Shown one piece after another: positions 8,799-16,581 of a stretch of DNA of 64,000 bases. The notes below the pieces were generated by a model that was not told the DNA's origin, searched no databases, and was given only the letters and a program-made list of their open reading frames with translations. Position 1 is the first letter of the stretch; every line of letters starts with the position of its first letter. Source of the stretch: Pseudomonas sp. VD-NE ins (GTDB taxonomy: Bacteria; Pseudomonadota; Gammaproteobacteria; Pseudomonadales; Pseudomonadaceae); contig NZ_CP134772.1 of the NCBI RefSeq assembly GCF_031882575.1, positions 514,001-578,000 on the forward strand. The letters run 5' to 3'. The translations under genes and the position numbers were made by a program.

Positions 8799-9547
8799 CT
8801 GATTTTCTGGCTGCTGAAGACCGCGCACTGCTTGAGCGCCATGGTCTCGGCACTTTCGACGCACTGTGGGCCAAACAGCTTGAAGCTGTGGACGAACCCA
8901 ATACCGCCCGTGGTGGCTGGAGTAGCGTCTTCCGTCTGGACCTGGAAGGGCAGGGTTATTACCTCAAGCGCCAGAGCAATTACCTGACGCGCACCTTGCA
9001 CGCGCCTTTCGGTGAACCCAGCTTTGCCCGCGAGTTTCGCAATATCAGCCGCTATCGCAAGCTCGGTATTCCCGCGCTGCAAGCGGCGTTCTTCGGTGAG
9101 CGCAAGGTTGACGGCGAGGTTCGCGCGATCCTGCTGACCCGGGCACTCGATGGCTGGAGCGATCTGGAGTCGCTATTGCAGCGTTGGGCACAGCTCAGTG
9201 CCGCGCAACATTCGGCCATCCTCAAGGCCTGCGGATTGCTCGCGCGACATCTGCACGGTGTGCGTCAGGTGCACGGCTGCTTCTATCCCAAACATATTTT
9301 TCTGCGCGCCAGCGGTGACGGGTATCAGGCGCAATTGATCGACCTGGAAAAAACCCGCCCCTTGTTGTTCGGCATGCGTGACCGGATCAAGGATCTGGAG
9401 CCATTGCAGCGCCGCGCACCGGAATGGAACGAGGCGCAGCTGCGTGAATTGCTGGCGGCTTATCTTGATCAATCGACCGACAGCTCGCTGCTCGACAGCT
9501 GGCTCGCCCGGCTGACCGCGCGCCGCAGTCACAAGGAGACGCGCTGA
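8795..9547 (+). CDS. wapQ: WapQ-like LPS kinase-family protein (InaA type), catalytic Asp replaced
   Basis: A 250-residue member of the LPS kinase/InaA family in the position of PA5007 (wapQ). The putative ATP lysine lies in YYLKRQSNY. The catalytic loop reads VHGCFYPKHIF, so cysteine 162 stands where WaaP has the catalytic aspartate; the downstream LIDLEKTR stretch keeps the metal-binding aspartate. It may use altered chemistry or act as a pseudokinase partner. It overlaps the neighbouring genes by 4 and 1 bases. Confidence 0.8.
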   Translation: MTDFLAAEDRALLERHGLGTFDALWAKQLEAVDEPNTARGGWSSVFRLDLEGQGYYLKRQSNYLTRTLHAPFGEPSFAREFRNISRYRKLGIPALQAAFFGERKVDGEVRAILLTRALDGWSDLESLLQRWAQLSAAQHSAILKACGLLARHLHGVRQVHGCFYPKHIFLRASGDGYQAQLIDLEKTRPLLFGMRDRIKDLEPLQRRAPEWNEAQLRELLAAYLDQSTDSSLLDSWLARLTARRSHKETR

Positions 9548-10998
9548 TGCAATTGTCCGAGCTGGCCGGTGTCGGGCGAGCCCCACAACTGCCGCTGACG
9601 GTGACTCTGGCCGATGCCGCTGGCAGTGCGGATCTGCAATTGCTGAGTCTGCTGCGAGTCCTGCCGGGGCAGCGTTACGTCGGCGCCGGTGTCTGGCGCG
9701 GGCGTCCGGTGTTGGCCAAATTGCTGGTGGGCGGCAAGGCTGCCCGGCATTTTCAGCGCGAACTGGAAGGCGTGCGCTTGCTGGCGGGGCAAGGTATGAC
9801 GACACCGCTGCTGCTGGCCGATGGCTTGCAGAATGGCGAAGGTGGCTGGCTGCTGTTCGATTTCCTTGAAGGTGCTGAAAGCCTCGGCGATGCCTGGGCG
9901 AAAGTCGAGTCGCTACCGGTATTGGCCGACGAACAATCGACGGTGCTGGCCGAAGCGTTGGGCGCCATTGGCCAATTGCACGGCAAAGGGCTTTGGCAGG
10001 AAGACCTGCATCTGGACAATCTGCTGCGTCACGGTGGCCAGTTGTACTTGATTGATGGTGCCGGTATTTGTGCCGAGACCGCCGGCCAGCCGCTGTCGCG
10101 ACAAAAAGTCCTGGAAAACCTCGGGGTGTTTTTCGCCCAGTTGCCCAAAGCGCTGGAGCCATTCACCGAAGAGCTTTTGGTGTATTACCTGTTGAGCAAC
10201 AGTGAGCACGCGTTGCCGCTGGAGGCCTTGCAGAAGCAGATCGACAAAGTGCGGCGCTGGCGCTTGAAGGATTTTCTGATCAAGGTCGGTCGCGAGTGCA
10301 CGCTGTTCAGTGTGCAGCGTGGAGCGTTCGCTCTGCGCGCGATCCGTCGCGAAGAAGAATCAGCCATGCTGCCGGTGTTGGAGCAGGCCGATGCGTTGCT
10401 CGATCAGGGCCATCTGTACAAGACCGGTGGCGCGGCGAGCGTCGGCAAGGTTCAGGCCGGTGCGCGCACGCTGGTGATCAAGCGCTACAACATCAAGGGC
10501 TTTGCGCATTGGCTCAAGCGTTTCTGGCGTCCGAGTCGCGCCTGGCATTCGTGGCGCGAAGGCAATCGCCTGGCGTTCCTCGGTATCGCCACACCCAAAC
10601 CGCTGGCGGTGCTGGAGAAGCGCTTTTTGTGGCTGCGCAGCCGTGCGTATCTGGTGACCGAGTTCCTGCCGGGGCCGGATATCATCGAGCGCTTTGCGCC
10701 GTATGTGGAAAATGGCGATGCGCCGGAAGCGGAACTGCAGGCGCTGGACCTGTTGTTCGCGCGCTTGATTGACGAGCGCATCAGCCATGGCGACTTCAAG
10801 GGGCACAACCTGTTCTGGCAGCAGGATCGCTGGGCGCTGATCGATCTGGATTCGATGTGCCAGCATGGATCCGCCGGCAGTTTCGCCCCGGCCTATGTCC
10901 GTGACCGTGCGCGATTCATGCGCAACTGGCCCGAAAGCAGTGCGCTGTATCAGATTATTGATCGGCGTTTGCCGAAAGACATTTCCAGCGCGGCCTGA
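9547..10998 (+). CDS. Tandem kinase-fold protein of the core-LPS operon (PA5006 type)
   Basis: The 483-residue protein contains two kinase-like modules. The first has the loop QEDLHLDNLL (Asp153, Asn158) followed by YLIDGAGI; the second has SHGDFKGHNLF (Asp416) followed by ALIDLDSM. Both keep the catalytic and metal-binding aspartates, unlike the preceding gene. It ends the overlapping waaF operon. By position it matches PAO1 PA5006, a putative kinase. A role in phosphorylating core sugars is likely, but the substrate is unknown and nothing shows whether both halves are active. Confidence 0.8.
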   Translation: MQLSELAGVGRAPQLPLTVTLADAAGSADLQLLSLLRVLPGQRYVGAGVWRGRPVLAKLLVGGKAARHFQRELEGVRLLAGQGMTTPLLLADGLQNGEGGWLLFDFLEGAESLGDAWAKVESLPVLADEQSTVLAEALGAIGQLHGKGLWQEDLHLDNLLRHGGQLYLIDGAGICAETAGQPLSRQKVLENLGVFFAQLPKALEPFTEELLVYYLLSNSEHALPLEALQKQIDKVRRWRLKDFLIKVGRECTLFSVQRGAFALRAIRREEESAMLPVLEQADALLDQGHLYKTGGAASVGKVQAGARTLVIKRYNIKGFAHWLKRFWRPSRAWHSWREGNRLAFLGIATPKPLAVLEKRFLWLRSRAYLVTEFLPGPDIIERFAPYVENGDAPEAELQALDLLFARLIDERISHGDFKGHNLFWQQDRWALIDLDSMCQHGSAGSFAPAYVRDRARFMRNWPESSALYQIIDRRLPKDISSAA

Positions 10999-11122
10999 GT
11001 CAAACCACTACAGCAGTAGAGGACAAGATTCAGCGACTTGTCCTACAGCTTCTCCAGAAGGCATGAACTGTGCCCCGTTCAGTCCCGATGCTAATTTGCC
11101 CGACGACCTTGGAGGGCGAATC

Positions 11123-11458
11123 TTGACCATCAAACAGACTGTAACGCTGGGCGTATTTTCATGGGTTCTGGCTGGCTGTGGCAGCACCATGACCGTCTTG
11201 CAGGACGATGCCGACGTGGCGCGGGACATGCGCAAGCAAAAAACCTATTGCCAATCCATTCCGCGGATTTACAGCGGTCTGGCCTTTGATTTCTGCGTAT
11301 TGAATGCGCCTCCTGATCCCAGCGGATTTCTTGTACCGTTCGTGCTGCTGGATCTGCCATTGTCCGGTGTATTCGATACAGTCGCGTTGCCCTATACGGT
11401 TTATCGTCAGGTCACTGATGGCAACCTTGGCATTTACTGGCGCAGGGGCGGTTATTGA
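11123..11458 (+). CDS. Small YceK/YidQ-like lipoprotein
   Basis: From the TTG at 11123, preceded by GGAGG at 11111-11115, a 111-residue protein begins with a lipoprotein signal, MTIKQTVTLGVFSWVLAGC, with lipobox LAGC. The mature part includes QSIPRIYSGLAFDFC and VLLDLPLSGVFDTVALPYT, as in small YceK/YidQ-type outer-membrane lipoproteins with a conserved SGxxFD and DLPLSxxxDT pattern. A longer upstream frame overlaps the kinase gene and would hide the signal peptide, so it is rejected. Function unknown. Confidence 0.8.
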   Translation: MTIKQTVTLGVFSWVLAGCGSTMTVLQDDADVARDMRKQKTYCQSIPRIYSGLAFDFCVLNAPPDPSGFLVPFVLLDLPLSGVFDTVALPYTVYRQVTDGNLGIYWRRGGY

Positions 11459-11526
11459 GCAGGTGGGCAAGGTTTCTCCCAACCATTCACCCTGAGGCAA
11501 TCGCACAGGGTAATTCCCCTCTCGTT

Positions 11527-11542
11527 TACGCTATAATCCCGC
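11527..11542 (+). promoter_or_regulatory. Putative sigma-70 -10 region for the carbamoyltransferase gene
   Basis: ACGCTATAATCCCGCC contains a perfect TATAAT (11532-11537) in the GC-rich setting common for Pseudomonas promoters, about 95 bp before the gene at 11630. No good -35 hexamer was seen at 16-18 bp spacing. Confidence 0.45.
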
Positions 11543-11629
11543 CCTTTAGCTGTCACTCGCCGTGTGCGAGGGCACATCAATTTTCAAGGCGCATCGCGCC
11601 TGCACGCAGACTAAAGAGGCTAGACCCCT

Positions 11630-13384
11630 GTGGCATTGACGATTCTTGGCCTGTCCGGCGCCCTTAGCCATGACCCTTCAGCAGCCTTGTACATCGACGG
11701 CAAGCTGGTGGCGGCGGCTGAAGAAGAGCGCTTCGTACGCGATAAGCATGCAAAGAACCGCATGCCCTACGAATCGGCGAAGTTCTGTCTTGAACAGGCC
11801 GGCATCAAGCCGTCCGACGTTGACGTGGTAGCGATCCCGTTTGCGCCAATCAGTTTGTTCGGCAAGGCCCGCTGGCACTACGCCAAGCGTTACTGGTACG
11901 CCCCGGACCGCGCCCTTGATGCGATCCTGATGGGCAACCGTCGCTACAAGCGCTATCGCAACAAGATTGTCTGGTGCCTTGAACAACTGGGTTTCGATCC
12001 GAAAAAGATCAAGATCGAGCCGGTCGAGCATCACCTGGCCCACGCCTCCAGTGCTTACCACTGCTCCGGTTTCAAAGAGAAAACCGCGATCCTCGGTATC
12101 GACGGCAAAGGCGAATACGCGACAACCTTTTTCGGCTATGGCGAAAATGGCAAGATTCACAAGATCAAGGAATTCTTCGATCCGGACTCCCTCGGCGGCC
12201 TGTATGGCGCGATCACCGAGTTCCTCGGTTTCGAGATGCTCGACGGTGAGTTCAAGGTCATGGGCATGGCGCCGTACGGCGACGCCAGCAAATACGATTT
12301 CTCGCGTCTGGCCTCGTTCGAGAATGGCGAACTGGTGATCAACACCGACTACGCCAACGTCATCGGCCTGCGCCGCTACAAAGAGAAGGGCAAAGGTTTC
12401 TACTTCTCGCCGAAGCTGATCGAATGGCTGGGGCCGAAGCGCGAAGGCGATATCGCTGACGAGCCGTACATCCACTACGCCGCGAGCATGCAAGCGTTGT
12501 TCGAGAAACTGGCGTTGCAGATGATCGACCACTACCTGGGCGACGTGCTCAAGGAAACCGGCAAGCTGGCATTCGCCGGTGGCTGTGCGTTGAACGTCAA
12601 GCTGAACCAGAAAATCATCGCCCGCGACGACATCAAAGAACTGTTCGTGCAGCCGGCGTCCGGCGATGCCGGTACTGCGGTCGGTGCCGCTGCCTACGTG
12701 TCGCACGCTCGTGGCGTACCGGTCGAGAAGATGGAACACGTCTACCTCGGCCCGTCGTACAGCAACGAAGACGTGATCGCCGCCTGCGCCCGTCACGAGA
12801 GCAAGCCGACCTGGCGCAAGCTCGACAACATGCCGGAGCAGATCGCCAAGATCATGGTCGATGGCAATCCGGTGGCCTGGTTCCAGGGGCGCATGGAGTT
12901 CGGTCCGCGTGCTTTGGGTGGTCGTTCGATCATCGGTTGCCCGAGCGTGGCCGGGGTAGCTGACCGGATCAACCATCAGATCAAGTTCCGCGAGCGCTGG
13001 AGGCCATTCTGCCCGTCGATGCTCGACACCGTGGCGCCACAGATGATCAAGATCGATCACCCGGCGCCGTTCATGACCTTCACCTTCGAAGTGGCGGAAG
13101 AGTGGAAGACCCGCGTGCCGGAAGTTGTCCACGAAGACGGCACTTCCCGTGCCCAGGTGCTCAAGCGTGAATACAACCCACGCTACTACGACATGATGAA
13201 GGCGCTGGAAACCCTGACCGGCAACGGCGTATCGCTGAACACCTCGCTTAACCGTCGTGGCGAACCGATGATCTGCTCGCCGACTGACGCGCTGAACATG
13301 TTTTTCGGCTCGGATCTGGAATACCTGATCATGGAAGATATTCTGGTCGTAAAAGAGGGTGTAAAAGGATACGAACTTGACTGA
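11630..13384 (+). CDS. NodU-family carbamoyltransferase (LPS core decoration)
   Basis: A 584-residue protein starting at GTG 11630 after AAAGAGG. The N-terminal YrdC/Kae1-like ATPase part has SGALSHDPSAAL and the metal-binding stretch EHHLAHASSAYH. The C-terminal part has GPRALGGRSIIGCP and NTSLNRRGEP, all typical of the NodU/TobZ/CmcH group. These enzymes move a carbamoyl group from carbamoyl phosphate to a sugar hydroxyl. The location matches PAO1 PA5005 (WapO), linked to 7-O-carbamoylation of heptose II. The gene overlaps the next by 8 bases. Confidence 0.9.
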   Translation: MALTILGLSGALSHDPSAALYIDGKLVAAAEEERFVRDKHAKNRMPYESAKFCLEQAGIKPSDVDVVAIPFAPISLFGKARWHYAKRYWYAPDRALDAILMGNRRYKRYRNKIVWCLEQLGFDPKKIKIEPVEHHLAHASSAYHCSGFKEKTAILGIDGKGEYATTFFGYGENGKIHKIKEFFDPDSLGGLYGAITEFLGFEMLDGEFKVMGMAPYGDASKYDFSRLASFENGELVINTDYANVIGLRRYKEKGKGFYFSPKLIEWLGPKREGDIADEPYIHYAASMQALFEKLALQMIDHYLGDVLKETGKLAFAGGCALNVKLNQKIIARDDIKELFVQPASGDAGTAVGAAAYVSHARGVPVEKMEHVYLGPSYSNEDVIAACARHESKPTWRKLDNMPEQIAKIMVDGNPVAWFQGRMEFGPRALGGRSIIGCPSVAGVADRINHQIKFRERWRPFCPSMLDTVAPQMIKIDHPAPFMTFTFEVAEEWKTRVPEVVHEDGTSRAQVLKREYNPRYYDMMKALETLTGNGVSLNTSLNRRGEPMICSPTDALNMFFGSDLEYLIMEDILVVKEGVKGYELD

Positions 13385-14285
13385 AACACTGATCAGCGTC
13401 GTCATTCCGGTTTACAACTATGCGCGAACCCTGCCACGTGCAGTGGAGTCGGTGTTGGCGCAGTTGGATGAGGCGGCGGCGGATCTGCTGGTTATCGACG
13501 ACGGGTCGACGGACGATACGCCTGAGGTAGTAGAACAGCTCCTGCTCAAGCATGGCGGGCGTTTTCGCGCGCTGCGTAAAAGCAACGGTGGCTTGTCGTC
13601 GGTGCGCAATCGGGGGCTGGAAGAGACAGCCGGACGGTATCTGGTGTTTCTCGACTCCGATGATGAAATGGCGCCCGGTGCCTTGGCTGCACTTTCCCAG
13701 CACCTCGAAAGTAATCCACACAGCCTGATGGTGATCGGCGCGCATTGGTCAGTGTTTGCTGACGGGCGCCGCAGCTTGCAGGCGGCCAAGCCGCTGCCTG
13801 TGACGCCCCGCCAGTGCCTGCAGGGTTACCTGCTGAACAAGACGGTGTCGATTTCCAACGGTGCCTGTGCGATGCACCGCGATGTATTCGTTTTGGGTAA
13901 TTACCCGGAAAATTTGCGCAACGTCGAGGACTTGCCAGTATTCGCCCAAGTGCTGGCGCGCTACCCCTGCACCGTTCTGGACGAGCCCTTGGCGCTGATT
14001 TACAAGCACGCCGACAGCATGCGCCATGATCTGCGCCAAAGCCTTGCTGCCGGAACGGAGCAGGTGGTCAGTGAAGTTTTTTCCAGTCGGCGGATGCCCG
14101 AGGAAATGTTTGATTTGCGCCAGGCGTTTTTGGCGCAGCGTTGCCTGTCGTTGTTTCGCGACTGTTATTCCCATGGCGAGTACAAACTGGCCAAATCGTT
14201 TTACTTTCAGGCCTTGCGTGCAGACTGGCGGACGTTTTCGCGCTGGTCTTACACGCGCAAGGCGTTGCGGGTGCTGTTTCGGTAA
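13377..14285 (+). CDS. Family 2 glycosyltransferase
   Basis: From the TTG at 13377 the 302-residue product begins MTETLISVVIPVYNYARTL. It has the GT2 nucleotide-sugar motifs: LLVIDDGSTDDT near residues 37-48, NGGLSSVRNRGLE near 70-82, and the metal-binding DSDDE near 96. It is predicted to be a cytoplasmic glycosyltransferase adding a core or surface sugar. Its 8-base overlap with the carbamoyltransferase gene suggests coupled expression. The position resembles that of PAO1 wapH but the family differs, so no symbol is given. Confidence 0.88.
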   Translation: MTETLISVVIPVYNYARTLPRAVESVLAQLDEAAADLLVIDDGSTDDTPEVVEQLLLKHGGRFRALRKSNGGLSSVRNRGLEETAGRYLVFLDSDDEMAPGALAALSQHLESNPHSLMVIGAHWSVFADGRRSLQAAKPLPVTPRQCLQGYLLNKTVSISNGACAMHRDVFVLGNYPENLRNVEDLPVFAQVLARYPCTVLDEPLALIYKHADSMRHDLRQSLAAGTEQVVSEVFSSRRMPEEMFDLRQAFLAQRCLSLFRDCYSHGEYKLAKSFYFQALRADWRTFSRWSYTRKALRVLFR

Positions 14286-14338
14286 TCGGGTCGCGGAGAC
14301 TATGCGGACCCTGTAATGGATGTCGGTGAGGTGGCTGG

Positions 14339-15799
14339 GTGAAAGGTACGGGCGGCAAGGTGGGAGCTCAAGTCTCCAGAATCATCGACGAATACCCGGT
14401 TTGGCTGGCGTTTCTGGGCAGTGCGCTGTTATCGCTGATAGCAGTCATGGGCACCGCGACAGTGGGGCGTGATGCCGCGCTGTACATTGATATCGCGCAA
14501 CAGGTCACCGAGCACGGGCCTAATGTGGCCTGGGCCGCTTTCGACTGGCCCTGGTTTTCCTTTTTGCTGGCCGCTACTCATGCCGTCCTGCATTTGCCGC
14601 TGGAGCTGAGTGCCTATCTGTGGTGCGCGCTCTTTTTTGCCGGCACCAGCGCGCTGATGGTGGACTGCGTACGTCAACGGTCGGTGCATCTCGCCGGTTG
14701 GGCTTGTCTGGTGGTATTGGCAATGCCGGCGGTGAATGCCTTCCGAAACGACATCATCCGTGAATGCGGTTTCTGGTTCTTCTGCACCCTGACACTCTGG
14801 CTCGCGCTGCGCTGGCAAGCCCGTGGCGGCTGGCTGCGGGCGGCACTCATTCATGTGGCCGTCATCGCGGCAGCCTTGTTTCGGCTCGAAGCCTTGCTGC
14901 TGGTGCCAGCATTAGCGCTGTGGCAGTTGCCCAATCTTTGGTCGTCGAACCGGCGAATGCAGTTCGTTCAGTTTTCGCTGTTGCCGGTTTTAGGGCTGCT
15001 GGCTGTTTCGGTCTCAGGTGTGCTTCTGTCGGCACGCGTGATGCTGTATCTGGACATGATTGCGCCACACAGCGTGTTTGCTTCCTTCCAGATGCTGTGC
15101 GATCAGTTTGCCAATTCGCTCATCAACAAGTACTCCCAGGATGAATCTGGCCGGATCATTTTCTTCGGCATCCTGGCGACCATGACCATCAGTTTCGTGA
15201 AGCTGATGGGGCCTTTCGCCGTTCCCTTCATTCTGCGGCGCAACTGGGGGGTGCTAGCTGTCTACTGGCGCGACTATCGACCTTTTGCCTGGACGGCATT
15301 GCTGTATCTGATGGTACTGGTGCTGTTTTTCATCAAGCAGCAGTTCATGAATACGCGCTACCTGAGCTTTCTGAACCTGTTGTTTGTGCCCGTGCTGGCG
15401 ATGGGGCTGGCGGCGTTCGTTCGCGAGTTCCCGCGTTGCGGCAAATGGCTGGTGGTTCTGGGGTTGCTGGTGATGCTCTCGAACGTCATTTCCACAGGGG
15501 CCGGTAAAACCCATTACGTCGAGGCCGGCCACTGGATGTCTGCCCACGTCGAGCCAGGTGCGAAGACGTATTTCGAGGATGGGCGGATCAGCTATTACGC
15601 CGGTCGCGGCTACGTGATGCCGGTGCTGACCGCAGAGGAAGCGATGTCGGCAGCGCACGCTGGCGACTATCAGTACTTCCTCATCGAGGCCAAAGGTGAC
15701 GAGCCGTGGCTGAGTGAGTGGCTGGCGGCGCACAAGCTGCGCATCATCGAGCATTTCGCCAATCGCAAAGGGGCTACCGTGGTGGTCATCGGCCGCTAG
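14339..15799 (+). CDS. GT-C fold integral membrane glycosyltransferase (ArnT/PMT-like)
   Basis: A 486-residue polytopic protein with about ten hydrophobic segments, starting at GTG 14339. After the first segment it reads TVGRDAALYIDIAQQV, comparable to the acidic motif in the first periplasmic loop of GT39/ArnT-type enzymes. Further segments run to about residue 395, followed by a soluble C-terminal domain. Such enzymes use polyprenyl-phosphate sugars on the periplasmic side. It might add a sugar to the core or act on another surface glycan; it is not an obvious WaaL ligase. Its stop lies 4 bp from the convergent next gene. Confidence 0.7.
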   Translation: MKGTGGKVGAQVSRIIDEYPVWLAFLGSALLSLIAVMGTATVGRDAALYIDIAQQVTEHGPNVAWAAFDWPWFSFLLAATHAVLHLPLELSAYLWCALFFAGTSALMVDCVRQRSVHLAGWACLVVLAMPAVNAFRNDIIRECGFWFFCTLTLWLALRWQARGGWLRAALIHVAVIAAALFRLEALLLVPALALWQLPNLWSSNRRMQFVQFSLLPVLGLLAVSVSGVLLSARVMLYLDMIAPHSVFASFQMLCDQFANSLINKYSQDESGRIIFFGILATMTISFVKLMGPFAVPFILRRNWGVLAVYWRDYRPFAWTALLYLMVLVLFFIKQQFMNTRYLSFLNLLFVPVLAMGLAAFVREFPRCGKWLVVLGLLVMLSNVISTGAGKTHYVEAGHWMSAHVEPGAKTYFEDGRISYYAGRGYVMPVLTAEEAMSAAHAGDYQYFLIEAKGDEPWLSEWLAAHKLRIIEHFANRKGATVVVIGR

Positions 15800-15802
15800 G
15801 GT

Positions 15803-16456
15803 TTAGCCGAGCAGCGGACGCAGGCGCGAGATCAGTGGCGCTTGTCGGTGGCTCGGCAGCGCCTGGCGATAGCCTTCGACAAAGGTTTCGCCGGCGTCCT
15901 GGCCGAGCAGCCATTGGCGATCTTCCTTGTAACGCAGCAAGTGCGCGAAGTTACGCAGGCGCTTGCTGTCACTGAGTGCGCGCTTCTGGCAGCGTAGATC
16001 GGCGATATCGATCAGGCCCAAGCGGTTGTCGGGGGTCTGCACGACGTTGCCGAAGTGCAGTGATCGAAAGTACACACCTTTTTCGTGCAGCAGGGCGAAG
16101 TACCCGCCCAGCTGGAATCTCAGTGTGTCAGCCTCATCGCCAGCGCTCTGCAACTGACGCACCGTATGGCCTTCCAGCGGGCTGTAATACACGCAGTCAC
16201 GTTCGATGCTCGGAATGCGATAGACCGCAATGACTTTGGGGCAAAGGATGCCGCGTTGTTCGAGGGCGCGGGTGTTGTCGGCAAAGCGTTGCGCATAGGG
16301 GTAGAACAGCGCCGAACTAAGCAACCGCTTGCGGCGGAACAGCTTGAGCATGCGTCCATCGGCCAATCTGAGCACCTTGTCGCCGGAACCGTCGGCTTCC
16401 AATACGTGTGCACCCTCGCGCAGTGCCTCGTAAGTGCTGTGATCAATCGATTGCAT
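15803..16456 (-). CDS. LPS-kinase-family protein (PA4998 type), divergent catalytic loop
   Basis: The 217-residue protein has the kinase-like order: a lysine in MLKLFRRKR, an acidic helix, the loop YFRSLHFGNVV, and LIDIADLR. In the loop serine occupies the usual catalytic aspartate position, while the asparagine and the following aspartate remain. By size and place beside msbA it matches PAO1 PA4998, a putative kinase sometimes annotated as a toluene-tolerance protein. It is the only gene in this LPS stretch on the minus strand. Activity is uncertain. Confidence 0.75.
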   Translation of the reverse strand: MQSIDHSTYEALREGAHVLEADGSGDKVLRLADGRMLKLFRRKRLLSSALFYPYAQRFADNTRALEQRGILCPKVIAVYRIPSIERDCVYYSPLEGHTVRQLQSAGDEADTLRFQLGGYFALLHEKGVYFRSLHFGNVVQTPDNRLGLIDIADLRCQKRALSDSKRLRNFAHLLRYKEDRQWLLGQDAGETFVEGYRQALPSHRQAPLISRLRPLLG

Positions 16457-16581
16457 ATCGGGCTCCCCATCATTAGCGGAGTATCTTAACCGACTTGGTC
16501 GAAGGCTGGCTTGAAGTCATGTTTATCGGGGCAAAAACGCGTGTGATATCATCGGCGCCTCACTGAATTGCGCGGATCACC

